From positions 1,526,248 to 1,590,247 of the forward strand of contig NC_020813.1 in NCBI RefSeq assembly GCF_000348725.1: 64,000 nucleotides of DNA, in the 5' to 3' direction. Of the stretch, positions 19,637-28,743 are shown piece after piece. The notes beneath the pieces were generated by a model, which worked only from the letters and a program-made list of their open reading frames with translations, was not told where the DNA came from and ran no database searches. Origin of the DNA: Pseudobdellovibrio exovorus JSS. GTDB taxonomy: Bacteria; Bdellovibrionota; Bdellovibrionia; Bdellovibrionales; Bdellovibrionaceae. A program made the position numbers and the translations under genes. Position 1 is the first letter of the stretch; each line of letters begins with the position of its first letter.

Positions 19637-21328
19637 ATGGCCCAACTTGACGTTTCTAATGTTTTATCTAAAGCGACTTCACTTTCTTCCGAGCAAGTGA
19701 AGGCTGTTTTAAAAAACTCAGCTTCATCGCAATCAGCCAGTGTTGGGCAAGTTCTAGCGTCTAAAGATTACAGTACAGCCGATGACCTTGTTGCCGACCT
19801 CTGCAAAGAGCTCGGGATGGAGTTTATCAAAGACATCCCTGTCAATGATATCTCGGTGGACCTGATTCGCAATATCCCGATCAATTACGCAAAAACCCAA
19901 GGTGTTCTGCCCTATCGTGACGAGGGTGACTCTGTGATTGCCCTGACATCGAATCCAGTGAACACAAAATCTTTGGATGATCTACGTGTTATTTTCGGTA
20001 AACGCGTGCGCCCGTTGGTGACAACAGCTCAACGAGTTCAAGATGCGATCAATCGCGTGTACGAGAAAAACACCTCAGCACTTAGCGGACTGGATGAAAT
20101 CGAAGAAGACGACATGGATCTTGATGATCCTATCATCGACTTACTTGAAGCTGGTGAAGATGATGCCCCAGTTATCAAACTGGTGAACTCTTTACTTTTC
20201 CGTGCTGTAAAAGAAAAAGCTTCTGATATCCATATTGAGCCCTACGAAAAAGATATGGTCGTTCGTTATCGTACCGATGGTATTCTTTACGATATTTTTA
20301 AACCACCTAAAAAATTACAAAATGCCATCACATCACGTATCAAAGTTATGGCTAATTTGAATATCGCCGAAAAACGTCTACCTCAAGATGGTCGTATTCC
20401 ATTAAAAGTGGGCGGAAAAGATATTGATATTCGTCTATCTTCCGTTCCGACAACATTCGGTGAGCGCCTCGTGATGCGTCTACAGGATAAATCCACGCAA
20501 GTTCGTGAATTATCACAAAGTGGTTTCTCGGAAGAAACTCTTCGTATTCTAGATGATTTAATCAATCGTACTTATGGAATTCTAATTGTTACAGGGCCAA
20601 CAGGTTCTGGTAAGTCCACTACTCTTTATGGATGCTTAGGTAAGCTGAATAAGCCCGACATCAATATCCTCACAGTAGAAGATCCTGTCGAGCAACGTAT
20701 CCATGGAGTGGGACAAGTACAGGTAAATGCTAAAATTGGACTTACTTTTGCTGCGGGGTTAAGATCCTTTCTTCGTCAAGATCCAGACATCATCATGGTG
20801 GGTGAGATTCGTGACTTAGAAACAGCCGAGTTAGCTATCAACTCATCTTTAACAGGTCACTTAGTGCTTTCAACAATCCATGCGAACGATGCCGCAGGTG
20901 CCTTTCCCCGTATGATGGATATCGGCTGCGAGCCGTTTCTGATCGCAACTTCTATCTTGGGTGTTTTAGCACAGCGTCTTGTACGCGTTCTATGTCCGCA
21001 CTGTAAAACCACTCATATCCCTACTGATTTTGACTTACAGACATTAGGAATTACCCGCGAACAAGCTGCGGGAGCTAATATCTGCAAACCAAAGGGATGC
21101 GACCAGTGTGGCCAAAAAGGATATATTGGCCGAACCGTTATCGCTGAGATTTTAACTGTATCAGATGATATCCGCTCTTTGATCATGCAAAGAAAAGATG
21201 GCAACACGATAAAAAGACAGGCCGTTGCCAATGGCATGAAAACCTTCCGTGACCACGGCGTACAAAAGGTTCTGGCTGGCATCACTACAATCGAAGAACT
21301 TGTGTCTAATACACAAATGGATATATAG
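19637..21328 (+). CDS. gspE: Type II secretion ATPase GspE
   Basis: A 563-residue cytoplasmic ATPase that powers pseudopilus assembly. The N-terminal GspE domain (about 1-150) is followed by the ATPase core with Walker A GPTGSGKSTT (about 319-328), the Asp box and Walker B region 'DPDIIMVGEIRDLETAE', and 'STIHANDAAGAFPRM'. A zinc-binding tetracysteine (CPHC near 454 and CDQC near 489) distinguishes GspE from twitching ATPases. Start ATG is preceded by GAGGATAATTAG. All catalytic motifs appear intact. Confidence 0.97.
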   Translation: MAQLDVSNVLSKATSLSSEQVKAVLKNSASSQSASVGQVLASKDYSTADDLVADLCKELGMEFIKDIPVNDISVDLIRNIPINYAKTQGVLPYRDEGDSVIALTSNPVNTKSLDDLRVIFGKRVRPLVTTAQRVQDAINRVYEKNTSALSGLDEIEEDDMDLDDPIIDLLEAGEDDAPVIKLVNSLLFRAVKEKASDIHIEPYEKDMVVRYRTDGILYDIFKPPKKLQNAITSRIKVMANLNIAEKRLPQDGRIPLKVGGKDIDIRLSSVPTTFGERLVMRLQDKSTQVRELSQSGFSEETLRILDDLINRTYGILIVTGPTGSGKSTTLYGCLGKLNKPDINILTVEDPVEQRIHGVGQVQVNAKIGLTFAAGLRSFLRQDPDIIMVGEIRDLETAELAINSSLTGHLVLSTIHANDAAGAFPRMMDIGCEPFLIATSILGVLAQRLVRVLCPHCKTTHIPTDFDLQTLGITREQAAGANICKPKGCDQCGQKGYIGRTVIAEILTVSDDIRSLIMQRKDGNTIKRQAVANGMKTFRDHGVQKVLAGITTIEELVSNTQMDI

Positions 21329-21335
21329 TTAATCC

Positions 21336-22556
21336 ATGCCTATTTTTGAATATAAAGGGATCACTCGCGACGGAAAAAACACCAAAGGGATTGTTGATTC
21401 CGAAAACTTGCGTGCGGCCAGACAAAAACTAAAAAAAGATGGCATTTTCGTTGTCTCGATTACCGATAAAAAGAAAGCGGCTTCACAAAAAAAATCCGCG
21501 ATAAAAATACGCTCAGGCTCTGTTCCCGTAAAAGATCTTTCTTTGATGACACGCCAATTGGCAACATTGATCAAAGCCAATATACCTTTGGTTGATGCCT
21601 TGACCGCTGTATCTGAGCAGGTTGAAAACCCTGTTCTTTCTGAAGCTGTCGCTGACTGTAAAAATATGGTGAACGAGGGACAATCACTTCATAAGTCCCT
21701 AGCGAAGTATCCACAGATTTTTAACAACATTTACGTTTCCATGGCTGAAGCTGGTGAAATGTCAGGAACTCTTGATGTTATTTTATTAAGACTTGCTGAG
21801 TTCACAGAGGCCCAAGCAGAGCTCCGCCAAAAACTCAGCTCAGCTATGACCTATCCAATTATCATGTTGGTTGTCATCACGTTGGTTATTTTTGGTCTTT
21901 TCACAACCGTGATTCCGCAAATTTTAGTTTTGTTCGAGTCGTTTCCTGATATCACCCTGCCATGGTACACACAGGTTGTGGCTGACATCAGTGAGATCTT
22001 TGTTGCTTACTGGTATATTATCGCAGGCTTCCTGATCATCAGTGTGTTGTTATTTTTAAATTGGAAAAACTCACGGGAAGGACGTAAAACTTGGGATGCT
22101 CTTTCTTTGAAAGTCCCCCTGTTCGGAGACATCGTGCAAATGGTAGCCATTTCACGTTTTACTCGTACTCTGGCTACTCTACTGGCCGGTGGTGTCCCCA
22201 TGCTCAATGCTATGGATATCGTGCGCAATGTGGTTGATAACCATCAAATTGCTTTAGCTGTGGATGAAGCACGTGGAAATATCTCAGAAGGAGAATCCAT
22301 CGCTGGACCTCTTAAAAAGTCGGGGTTATTTCCCCCACTTGTTGTTCACATGGTCAATATTGGTGAAAAAACCGGTGAGCTCGAAAATATGCTAACCCTA
22401 GTTGCAGATGCCTATGACTTTCAGGTTAAAGCCAAAGTAGAATCAATCACAAGTTTATTGAATCCCATTATGACACTTCTAATCGGAGCCGTAGTTTTCA
22501 TCATTGTTATCTCGATCATTGTGCCAATGTTTGAACTCACCTCAAAATTAGGTTAA
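21336..22556 (+). CDS. gspF: Type II secretion inner-membrane platform protein GspF
   Basis: A 406-residue protein with two tandem GspF domains (about 70-190 and 272-395) and three membrane helices (about 170-195, 222-245 and 375-400). It forms the membrane platform that couples ATP hydrolysis by GspE to pseudopilin addition. The N-terminus MPIFEYKGITRDGK is the usual start of the family. It begins seven bases after the gspE stop. Confidence 0.97.
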   Translation: MPIFEYKGITRDGKNTKGIVDSENLRAARQKLKKDGIFVVSITDKKKAASQKKSAIKIRSGSVPVKDLSLMTRQLATLIKANIPLVDALTAVSEQVENPVLSEAVADCKNMVNEGQSLHKSLAKYPQIFNNIYVSMAEAGEMSGTLDVILLRLAEFTEAQAELRQKLSSAMTYPIIMLVVITLVIFGLFTTVIPQILVLFESFPDITLPWYTQVVADISEIFVAYWYIIAGFLIISVLLFLNWKNSREGRKTWDALSLKVPLFGDIVQMVAISRFTRTLATLLAGGVPMLNAMDIVRNVVDNHQIALAVDEARGNISEGESIAGPLKKSGLFPPLVVHMVNIGEKTGELENMLTLVADAYDFQVKAKVESITSLLNPIMTLLIGAVVFIIVISIIVPMFELTSKLG

Positions 22557-22592
22557 ATTAAACCGATACTAATACTTCAGGAGACATAGATA

Positions 22593-23042
22593 ATGACAAA
22601 ATCATCAACTCAAAATCGTCGACTTAATAATAAAGGTTTCTCGTTAGCAGAGATTATGATCGTTCTTGTAATCATCGGTGGTATTATGGCTTTGATTTTA
22701 CCGAAAATCGTTGAAGGACAAGATAATGCGAATATTCGTAATACCCGCATCAAATTAGGAGAAATCGAAAATAAGCTCAATCAATATCAAGCGGATTGTG
22801 GAGGAAAACTTCCTTCTGACTTGAATTTTTTAGTTGAAGACTCAACAAGCTGCCGTAATTGGACAAGTAATAAAGCCAGTCAAAATCTTATGAAAGATGC
22901 ATGGGGCTCTGACTTCCAATATGAAGCTTTGGATAATGGCTACAATCTTTATAGCTTGGGTAAGAATAAAAAAGATGGTGGTTCAGGTCCTGACAAAGAT
23001 ATTTACTCAGAAAGCTCAGTAGCCAACCAAGAAGGTGAATAA
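22593..23042 (+). CDS. gspG: Major pseudopilin GspG
   Basis: A 149-residue prepilin. A 15-residue basic leader ends at Gly15, and prepilin peptidase would cut before Phe16 (G|FSLAEIMIVLV). Glu is at mature position 5, and a hydrophobic helix of about 20 residues follows. The C-terminal loop 'GKNKKDGGSGPDKDI' matches the calcium-binding loop of known GspG proteins. Two cysteines (about 69 and 89) could form a disulfide. GspG is the main subunit of the pseudopilus piston. No prepilin peptidase (gspO) gene lies in this window, so processing depends on one elsewhere. Confidence 0.96.
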   Translation: MTKSSTQNRRLNNKGFSLAEIMIVLVIIGGIMALILPKIVEGQDNANIRNTRIKLGEIENKLNQYQADCGGKLPSDLNFLVEDSTSCRNWTSNKASQNLMKDAWGSDFQYEALDNGYNLYSLGKNKKDGGSGPDKDIYSESSVANQEGE

Positions 23043-23631
23043 TCAAAGGGGATTTTCTCTTTTAGAGATAGCCGTTGTTCTGGTGATCATCGGCTCTATT
23101 GTCGCGCTAGCTGCTCCCCGCCTTCTTGATCGCCAAGCAGATACCAGAAAAGTCCTGCGAGATTTTATCATTGCAGGACGTGATCTCAAAAGCCGCGCCA
23201 AACTAGGCAACGTCACTTATCGCATTGCCGTCGACTTCAATGAAAAAGAACAGACATGGTGGGTTGAAAAGGCTTCCAAGCCAATCTTGTTAGATAAGGC
23301 CGAAATTGAACGCCAACAAAAGGACTCTTCATCAGGAGCCTCAGACGAAGCACCACCTCCACCTGTATTTCAAGCTGACACCAGTATATTTAAGAAAAAA
23401 CAAGTTCTGCCGGATGGCTACAAATTCAGACAGATTGAAAGTGGCACTTTAGATATCATCGTGACCGAAGGCATGGGATATATTCACTTCTTTCCTCAGG
23501 GTTTAATCGAAACCAGTGCTCTGCAAATTGAAGATCCTAAAGCAAATATTTGGACCGTGGTTTACAATCCTCTCACAGGCAAAGCAGATGTTATTCCTGA
23601 GGCAAAAACCCTAAAAGATCTCGCCAGATAA
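23035..23631 (+). CDS. gspH: Minor pseudopilin GspH
   Basis: A 198-residue prepilin with a very short leader (MNNQRG|FSLLEIAVVLVIIG), Glu at position 5 and a single N-terminal helix. The remainder is a beta-rich GspH-like domain interrupted by a Ser/Pro-rich insertion around residues 97-115. It starts at a GTG that overlaps the end of gspG by eight bases, suggesting coupled translation. GspH sits near the tip of the pseudopilus in known systems. Between gspG and gspI, the position fits. Confidence 0.9.
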   Translation: MNNQRGFSLLEIAVVLVIIGSIVALAAPRLLDRQADTRKVLRDFIIAGRDLKSRAKLGNVTYRIAVDFNEKEQTWWVEKASKPILLDKAEIERQQKDSSSGASDEAPPPPVFQADTSIFKKKQVLPDGYKFRQIESGTLDIIVTEGMGYIHFFPQGLIETSALQIEDPKANIWTVVYNPLTGKADVIPEAKTLKDLAR

Positions 23632-23656
23632 TAAAAAATAAGGCTATCATTACACT

Positions 23657-24187
23657 GTGAGACTTCAACAGTGTTCCTCTTCAAAAAAAACTCGCGGCTT
23701 CACCTTAATAGAAGTCGTGCTGGCTATGGCCGTCATGGCTTCGGGTTTATTTATTTTGGTAAATTCTTGGAGCGGAACTTACAGTCGGCTTGTAAAAACA
23801 CAAGCGCAGGTGCAGCTAGCGGCTCTTTTGGAAAGAAAAGTGGCCGAGATCGAACGAGAATATAAAAACAAATCTCTTGAATCTATCCCCGAGGAAAAAG
23901 AAGACAACTTTGGAAGTGACTTAGCCCAGTACTCTTGGAAACTTAAATCTAGAAAACTGGAAGTCCCCGACTTATCTGCTGCTTTAGCAGCACAGGACGG
24001 AGAAGTTAATTCTTCTATGATCGAGATCATGAAAACGTTTACTGATCACTTATCCAAATCCGTTAAAGAAGTGAATATCAGTGTGACGTATAACGAAGGA
24101 CGCAAGCCGCTGACTGCCGATGTCACGATCTATATGGTTGATTACGATCGCCCGCTGCCAATTCCAGGCGCTGGAGCAACCCAATGA
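23657..24187 (+). CDS. gspI: Minor pseudopilin GspI
   Basis: A 176-residue prepilin. The leader ends KKTRG, followed by FTLIEVVLAMAVMASG with Glu at mature position 5. The soluble part is small and charged. It starts at GTG in this reading. GspI forms the pseudopilus tip complex with GspJ and GspK. The gene overlaps gspJ by four bases (ATGA). The family is set mainly by the prepilin motif and by its place between gspH and gspJ. Confidence 0.9.
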   Translation: MRLQQCSSSKKTRGFTLIEVVLAMAVMASGLFILVNSWSGTYSRLVKTQAQVQLAALLERKVAEIEREYKNKSLESIPEEKEDNFGSDLAQYSWKLKSRKLEVPDLSAALAAQDGEVNSSMIEIMKTFTDHLSKSVKEVNISVTYNEGRKPLTADVTIYMVDYDRPLPIPGAGATQ

Positions 24188-25074
24188 AGCCATCTGTTCA
24201 GTTGCGCTCGCAAAGTGGTTTTACCTTACTTGAGGTTATCTTAGCCGTTACAATTTTAGCTTCCTTAAGTATCCTCACAACTCAGGCTATTAGCCGCGCT
24301 CTTAAATCACGAACAAAAATTCAAGCTGAGGTTGATGATGTCTCAGCCCTCAGAGATGCTATCCGTATGATTCGCACCGATATCAATATGGCCTTTCATC
24401 ATCGTGATTTTGAAAAAGAAATTAATGATCTAGCGAATAAACCCGCAACAACACAGCGGCAAAATCCCGCAGCCCCCGGTGTTCCACCAACGCCACCCGC
24501 AGGTCAGCAAGCTACGAATCAGCCCCAGCGACAAACAAAACGAGAAGATCCCACAACTCAATTCGTAGGAGCCGATACGCAATTAGATTTTGTCACTATG
24601 AATACAGGTCGATTGTCATCCAGCACATTACAGGCAGACTTTATCGAAGTGGGTTACTCTGTTAAGAATTGCAACAATCTGAGTACCGGAACATCCAGCC
24701 CTTGCCTCTACCGCCGCACACAAAATATTTTGGACGACGATGTTAAAACAGGTGGAAACGATATGGTCATGCTTGAAAATGTGACTGAATTTAAAATGCG
24801 TTACATCGGCGAAGGAAAGCAGGATTGGGTCAGCACATGGAGTTCAGCACCAAACAGCCCTGACGCTGGTACTCGCGGTAAGTTTCCCGACGCTGTGGAA
24901 GTTTCTTTGTCTATAGAACGCGAAATAGATAAAAAACAAAGAACTTTTTCTATGCAACTGGTGATTCCACTGCACTTCCCCAATAATCCTCCGGCCCGCA
25001 CGGGAACATCGGCCAACACAGGAAACTCTTCAGGAAATATGCTTCCAGATACAGGAGATGGTTTTGAACAATAA
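24184..25074 (+). CDS. gspJ: Minor pseudopilin GspJ
   Basis: A 296-residue prepilin with leader ending RSQSG and then FTLLEVILAVTILASL. A Pro/Gln/Thr-rich insertion occupies about residues 85-125, making the protein longer than the roughly 200 residues usual for GspJ. A pair of cysteines lies near 160-175. GspJ is part of the pseudopilus tip. It overlaps gspK by 17 bases. The assignment follows from the prepilin motif, gene order and the beta-rich C-terminal half. Confidence 0.9.
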   Translation: MKPSVQLRSQSGFTLLEVILAVTILASLSILTTQAISRALKSRTKIQAEVDDVSALRDAIRMIRTDINMAFHHRDFEKEINDLANKPATTQRQNPAAPGVPPTPPAGQQATNQPQRQTKREDPTTQFVGADTQLDFVTMNTGRLSSSTLQADFIEVGYSVKNCNNLSTGTSSPCLYRRTQNILDDDVKTGGNDMVMLENVTEFKMRYIGEGKQDWVSTWSSAPNSPDAGTRGKFPDAVEVSLSIEREIDKKQRTFSMQLVIPLHFPNNPPARTGTSANTGNSSGNMLPDTGDGFEQ

Positions 25075-26344
25075 CCTCTCTACCTTCAAGAAGCGACTTG
25101 TATACAATCCTTTACGCGGCACTCGTCGCAGAAGTGGTATTGCTCTTATTATGGCGATGACGGCCCTGATGTTTCTTGTCTACATTGCCTCCGAAGTAAC
25201 GCGAGATTCGGCTGTTGAATATATTGTGAACTCACAAGAACTAAATCGCATCAAGTCTTACTATGCCGCTCGCAATGGAATGCAGATTGCGCTTCTGAGA
25301 ATCAAAATTTTTCAACAAGCCAGCTCTTTACAATTACCAGCTGGTTTTTCGAGCCAATTAGATCAAATTTGGCAGTTCCCGTTTGCATGGCCACTGCCCA
25401 TCCCGCCCGAACTCAATACAGTGGATAAAGGCACTATGGAGCAATTGGCTGCGGACTCTTTACTAAATGATGTCAGCTACACTCATACCATCGAAGATGA
25501 GGGATCAAAAATAGATTTGAATGATCTGACGTCGCCATCAAAGAAGTTACGAGACATGACGAAACAACAGTTACTCAATGTCTTTGAACAAAAGATGACC
25601 AACGACAATGATTTTAGACGCGAATACCAAAGCACTCGCTTCGATGATTTAGTAAATAATATCGTAGATTGGACAAGTGATTCAGCCACCAGCGCTTCTG
25701 GTCGCAGTGATAAACGCGCAGAGTTTACCTCATTGGGTGCCAACTATCCTCCGAACCGAGGGTTCCGCACTATTGCTGAACTTCGCCTTGTTCCCGGTAT
25801 GACCGAAACTTTTTATAATCTGCTAGAACCTCGAGTTACGATCTATGGAATGAAAGCTATCAACCCCAATACAGCCAGCTATGATGTCTTACTTTCACTC
25901 GATGCGGGCATGACAGATGAGGCGATCAAAGAGGCTGTTGAACGCAGAACTAATGCCGATCTTGGCGGCCCCTTCACTGGTGAAGGTGATGCCTGCCGTA
26001 CTAGTTTCCGTGAGTTTGTAGAGAGCCGTGGCGCTCGTCTATCGCAGGAATTCAACCAGATTCCAATGGTATGCGATAAAGTCTTCAACTTTCGCATCAA
26101 ATCTACTGGAATCTATGGCTCTGGAAAGTTCGCATTACAAAATACGATTACCGCCGTTGTCATGGACATCAATCAGGCCGCTCAGCAGATCAAAACTTCT
26201 GTAACCAAAGAAAAAGAAGAGTCCGGAGAAGCCGCTCCACCGCCATCTGGCGATAGCGCCTCAACTGGACCTTCGTCTGCAGGGGCGAAGCAAGAACCAC
26301 TTCCCAAAGGGCCTCCGCGTGTCGTATACTGGACAGAGAACTAG
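25058..26344 (+). CDS. gspK: Minor pseudopilin GspK
   Basis: A 428-residue tip pseudopilin. The N-terminus has a long basic leader and the processing site RSG|IALIMAMTALMFLVYIASE. It lacks Glu at position 5, as is characteristic of GspK. The large soluble region includes a T2SSK-type helical domain ('RTIAELRLVPGMTETFYNLLEPRVTIYG' and 'INPNTASYDVLLSLDAGMTDEAI'). The tail after about residue 380 is Pro/Ser/Glu-rich low complexity. The ATG used here touches its own AGGAG; a TTG two codons later has six-base spacing and may be the real start. About 50 bases separate it from gspL. Confidence 0.92.
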   Translation: MVLNNNLSTFKKRLVYNPLRGTRRRSGIALIMAMTALMFLVYIASEVTRDSAVEYIVNSQELNRIKSYYAARNGMQIALLRIKIFQQASSLQLPAGFSSQLDQIWQFPFAWPLPIPPELNTVDKGTMEQLAADSLLNDVSYTHTIEDEGSKIDLNDLTSPSKKLRDMTKQQLLNVFEQKMTNDNDFRREYQSTRFDDLVNNIVDWTSDSATSASGRSDKRAEFTSLGANYPPNRGFRTIAELRLVPGMTETFYNLLEPRVTIYGMKAINPNTASYDVLLSLDAGMTDEAIKEAVERRTNADLGGPFTGEGDACRTSFREFVESRGARLSQEFNQIPMVCDKVFNFRIKSTGIYGSGKFALQNTITAVVMDINQAAQQIKTSVTKEKEESGEAAPPPSGDSASTGPSSAGAKQEPLPKGPPRVVYWTEN

Positions 26345-26392
26345 AAACATAAAGATTACGTTTCTATAGATGGACACCAAGGAAGGGACAGC

Positions 26393-28066
26393 ATGAGATC
26401 AATTGGTCTTGATATCGGCGAGTATTCAGTCAAAATTGTTGAGCTGATCCAAAACAAAAAGACCGTCTCTATCCATCAAATCCAAGAAAAACAACTGAGC
26501 CAAAATGTCAGCCCTTCAGATAAAGAATTAGAAGTTATTGAATTCGTACGCAGCTTTATCGCCAGTGGTGATTATTCACAAGCACGTTGGGTCATGGCTG
26601 TACGCCAAGATCAAGTTACCACTCGTTACAAATCGTTTCCCTTTTCAGATCGTTTAAAAATTCAAAAAAGTCTTTCATTTGAAATGGAAGAAGAAATTCC
26701 TTTCGATACGGACTCGTGTGTTTTTGACTCTAAAGTCATCCACACGATGGGTCCCACTTCCGATATTTTGGCGACAGCTATCCCTAAAACCCATGTTGAA
26801 AAATTAATCTCATTAGCTGCAAACTTTGGAATAGAGCTACATGCGATCACAGTTGAAGGCATCGCTTTTGCGAATTTAGTTGAAGACTGGCAGAATCCAC
26901 CACCTGCAAACGCACAAAATCTAACTTTAGATGAAACACACGCTCCAAAAAAACGCCTGCAAGTGGTTCTTAACATTGGTCACAAAAGAACGCTTTTTAC
27001 AGCCTACGAAAATAATCGTCTGATCTTTACTCGTAGCCTTTGGTGGGGTGCTGAGCAATTAGTCCAAGATATTATCCGCAAACAAAGTATCTCTTATGTT
27101 GAAGCTTTACATGTTCTGCACACACAAGCGGCTATTTTACTCAACACCGAAAATGCCAGTTATGAACAGTCTGAAATTTCAAGCGTTCTAACACTGAGTC
27201 TACGGGATTTAACTCGTGATGTGCAGATGACTTTGATTGAGCTACAAAGTGAGTTTAACGCCGACATCACGGCACTCCACTTCACTGGCGGAACCAGCAT
27301 GATGCCGAACTTGGGTGGGTTCCTCACGCAGCATCTTGAAGTCGCGTGCAACCCTATTCAGTTACTGCAACCTTACAGCAGCAGTATCCACTCGGCATCT
27401 TCACCTCAACAGTTTCAGCAAATCGAAGCGCGCTTTACCACAGCCGTTGCCATCGCACTAGAAGCTTTCAAAAAGCCTCGCAATCCTGCAACAAACTTAC
27501 TTAAGGGTGAGTTTGCAAAACAAAATGATAAAATGAAAGCGTTGTGGCAAGAGTGGGGAACTGTCGCTCAAGTTGCCTTAGCTTTTTTAATTGTTCTTTT
27601 CACGTGGACGACTTTACGCGATAACTTTTCTGTCGCTTTAAATGATAAAGGCGAAGAGGCCGTTAGATCTCAAGCGCGAACAGTGGCTAAGCTTCCCAAT
27701 CGCCAAGCCAACGAAGCTGGCGTTAAACGTTACATTCGTGAAAATAAAAAGAAAGCTACCGATTTGAAACTTGTAGCTCAGGTGGCTCAAGTTAACTCGG
27801 CCCTTGATATTTTAAAGCGTGTTAGTGAAAGTGCGCCTCAAAGAAATCAAGTCAATGTGGACATCATGACCTTTCAAGTAAAAGATGATTTTGTTCAACT
27901 GACTGGCTACGCCAATTCACCGCGTGAAATTTCTTTATTGAGTGATAGTTTAAAATCTTTATCTGTAGATGGAGTCGTCAGTAGCCAAACTGCTAACCTG
28001 ACTCCGGTTGCAAACCGCACTGCTTTCAACCTGTCTTTTAAAGCTGATCGAGGATTGAATAAATGA
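26393..28066 (+). CDS. gspL: Type II secretion protein GspL (PilM/actin-like)
   Basis: A 557-residue bitopic protein. The cytoplasmic part has an actin-like fold as in PilM ('MRSIGLDIGEYSVKIVEL' at the N-terminus, 'LHFTGGTSMMPNLGGFL' near 295). One transmembrane helix lies at about 389-405, followed by a periplasmic ferredoxin-like domain. GspL binds GspE and anchors it to the membrane platform. It is longer than the roughly 400 residues of enterobacterial GspL, mainly in the actin-like part. It overlaps gspM by four bases. Confidence 0.9.
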   Translation: MRSIGLDIGEYSVKIVELIQNKKTVSIHQIQEKQLSQNVSPSDKELEVIEFVRSFIASGDYSQARWVMAVRQDQVTTRYKSFPFSDRLKIQKSLSFEMEEEIPFDTDSCVFDSKVIHTMGPTSDILATAIPKTHVEKLISLAANFGIELHAITVEGIAFANLVEDWQNPPPANAQNLTLDETHAPKKRLQVVLNIGHKRTLFTAYENNRLIFTRSLWWGAEQLVQDIIRKQSISYVEALHVLHTQAAILLNTENASYEQSEISSVLTLSLRDLTRDVQMTLIELQSEFNADITALHFTGGTSMMPNLGGFLTQHLEVACNPIQLLQPYSSSIHSASSPQQFQQIEARFTTAVAIALEAFKKPRNPATNLLKGEFAKQNDKMKALWQEWGTVAQVALAFLIVLFTWTTLRDNFSVALNDKGEEAVRSQARTVAKLPNRQANEAGVKRYIRENKKKATDLKLVAQVAQVNSALDILKRVSESAPQRNQVNVDIMTFQVKDDFVQLTGYANSPREISLLSDSLKSLSVDGVVSSQTANLTPVANRTAFNLSFKADRGLNK

Positions 28067-28743
28067 GCCAATTAGACAATCTAAAAGAACAACTAAAAGC
28101 TTCAGCGTCTAAAGTTGGACAACAGATTCAAGAAAGTCCTGCATATCAACAGGCACAAGATCGCTACGACAGCCTTTCCCCTTCTGGACAAAAATTAGCT
28201 CTTGTTCTTGGATCTTTACTGCTCGTCTTTGTATTGGTTTATTATCCGCTGACTCAATTCAGTGTAACCCAACAAACTTTAGCCTCTTTCCAAGAAAAGC
28301 GTGATCTGATCCGCGATCTATTTAGAACTTATCGCGAAGCTTCTTCGACGCCTAATATCGCAGTTCCACCTCCAGCTGATACGTTAAAACTTTCGATTGA
28401 ATCTATTGTCGGTCGTGCCGAGCTTTTACCTGAACAAAAACTTGGCGTCAGCGCGGCGGCTCCTGAGGGACGACTGATTCCCAATAATCTTGTTGCTGCC
28501 GTTTTTGAAGTTAAATTAGCAAAGCTCAATTTAAAACAAATCACTGATATCGGAGCTTCCTTAGTCGCCATATCAGAAAGTGTTAAAATGAAGGATCTAG
28601 CGATCACAGCCCACACTCAAGATACGCGCTATTATGATGTCACTTATAAGTTATACTCTTTAAATGTTCCCCAACCTTCATTGGAAGAACCAGCCGAGGC
28701 TCCTGCTGGTGGCAATAGACGTAACCAAGGAAATGATCGATGA
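28063..28743 (+). CDS. gspM: Type II secretion protein GspM
   Basis: A 226-residue bitopic inner-membrane protein. It has a cytoplasmic helix-rich N-terminus of about 45 residues, one transmembrane helix (about 46-64) and a periplasmic domain ending in a Pro/Gly/Asn-rich tail. GspM partners with GspL in the assembly platform. The sequence alone is poorly conserved, so the call depends on topology and on its position between gspL and gspN, overlapping both by four bases. Confidence 0.87.
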   Translation: MSQLDNLKEQLKASASKVGQQIQESPAYQQAQDRYDSLSPSGQKLALVLGSLLLVFVLVYYPLTQFSVTQQTLASFQEKRDLIRDLFRTYREASSTPNIAVPPPADTLKLSIESIVGRAELLPEQKLGVSAAAPEGRLIPNNLVAAVFEVKLAKLNLKQITDIGASLVAISESVKMKDLAITAHTQDTRYYDVTYKLYSLNVPQPSLEEPAEAPAGGNRRNQGNDR

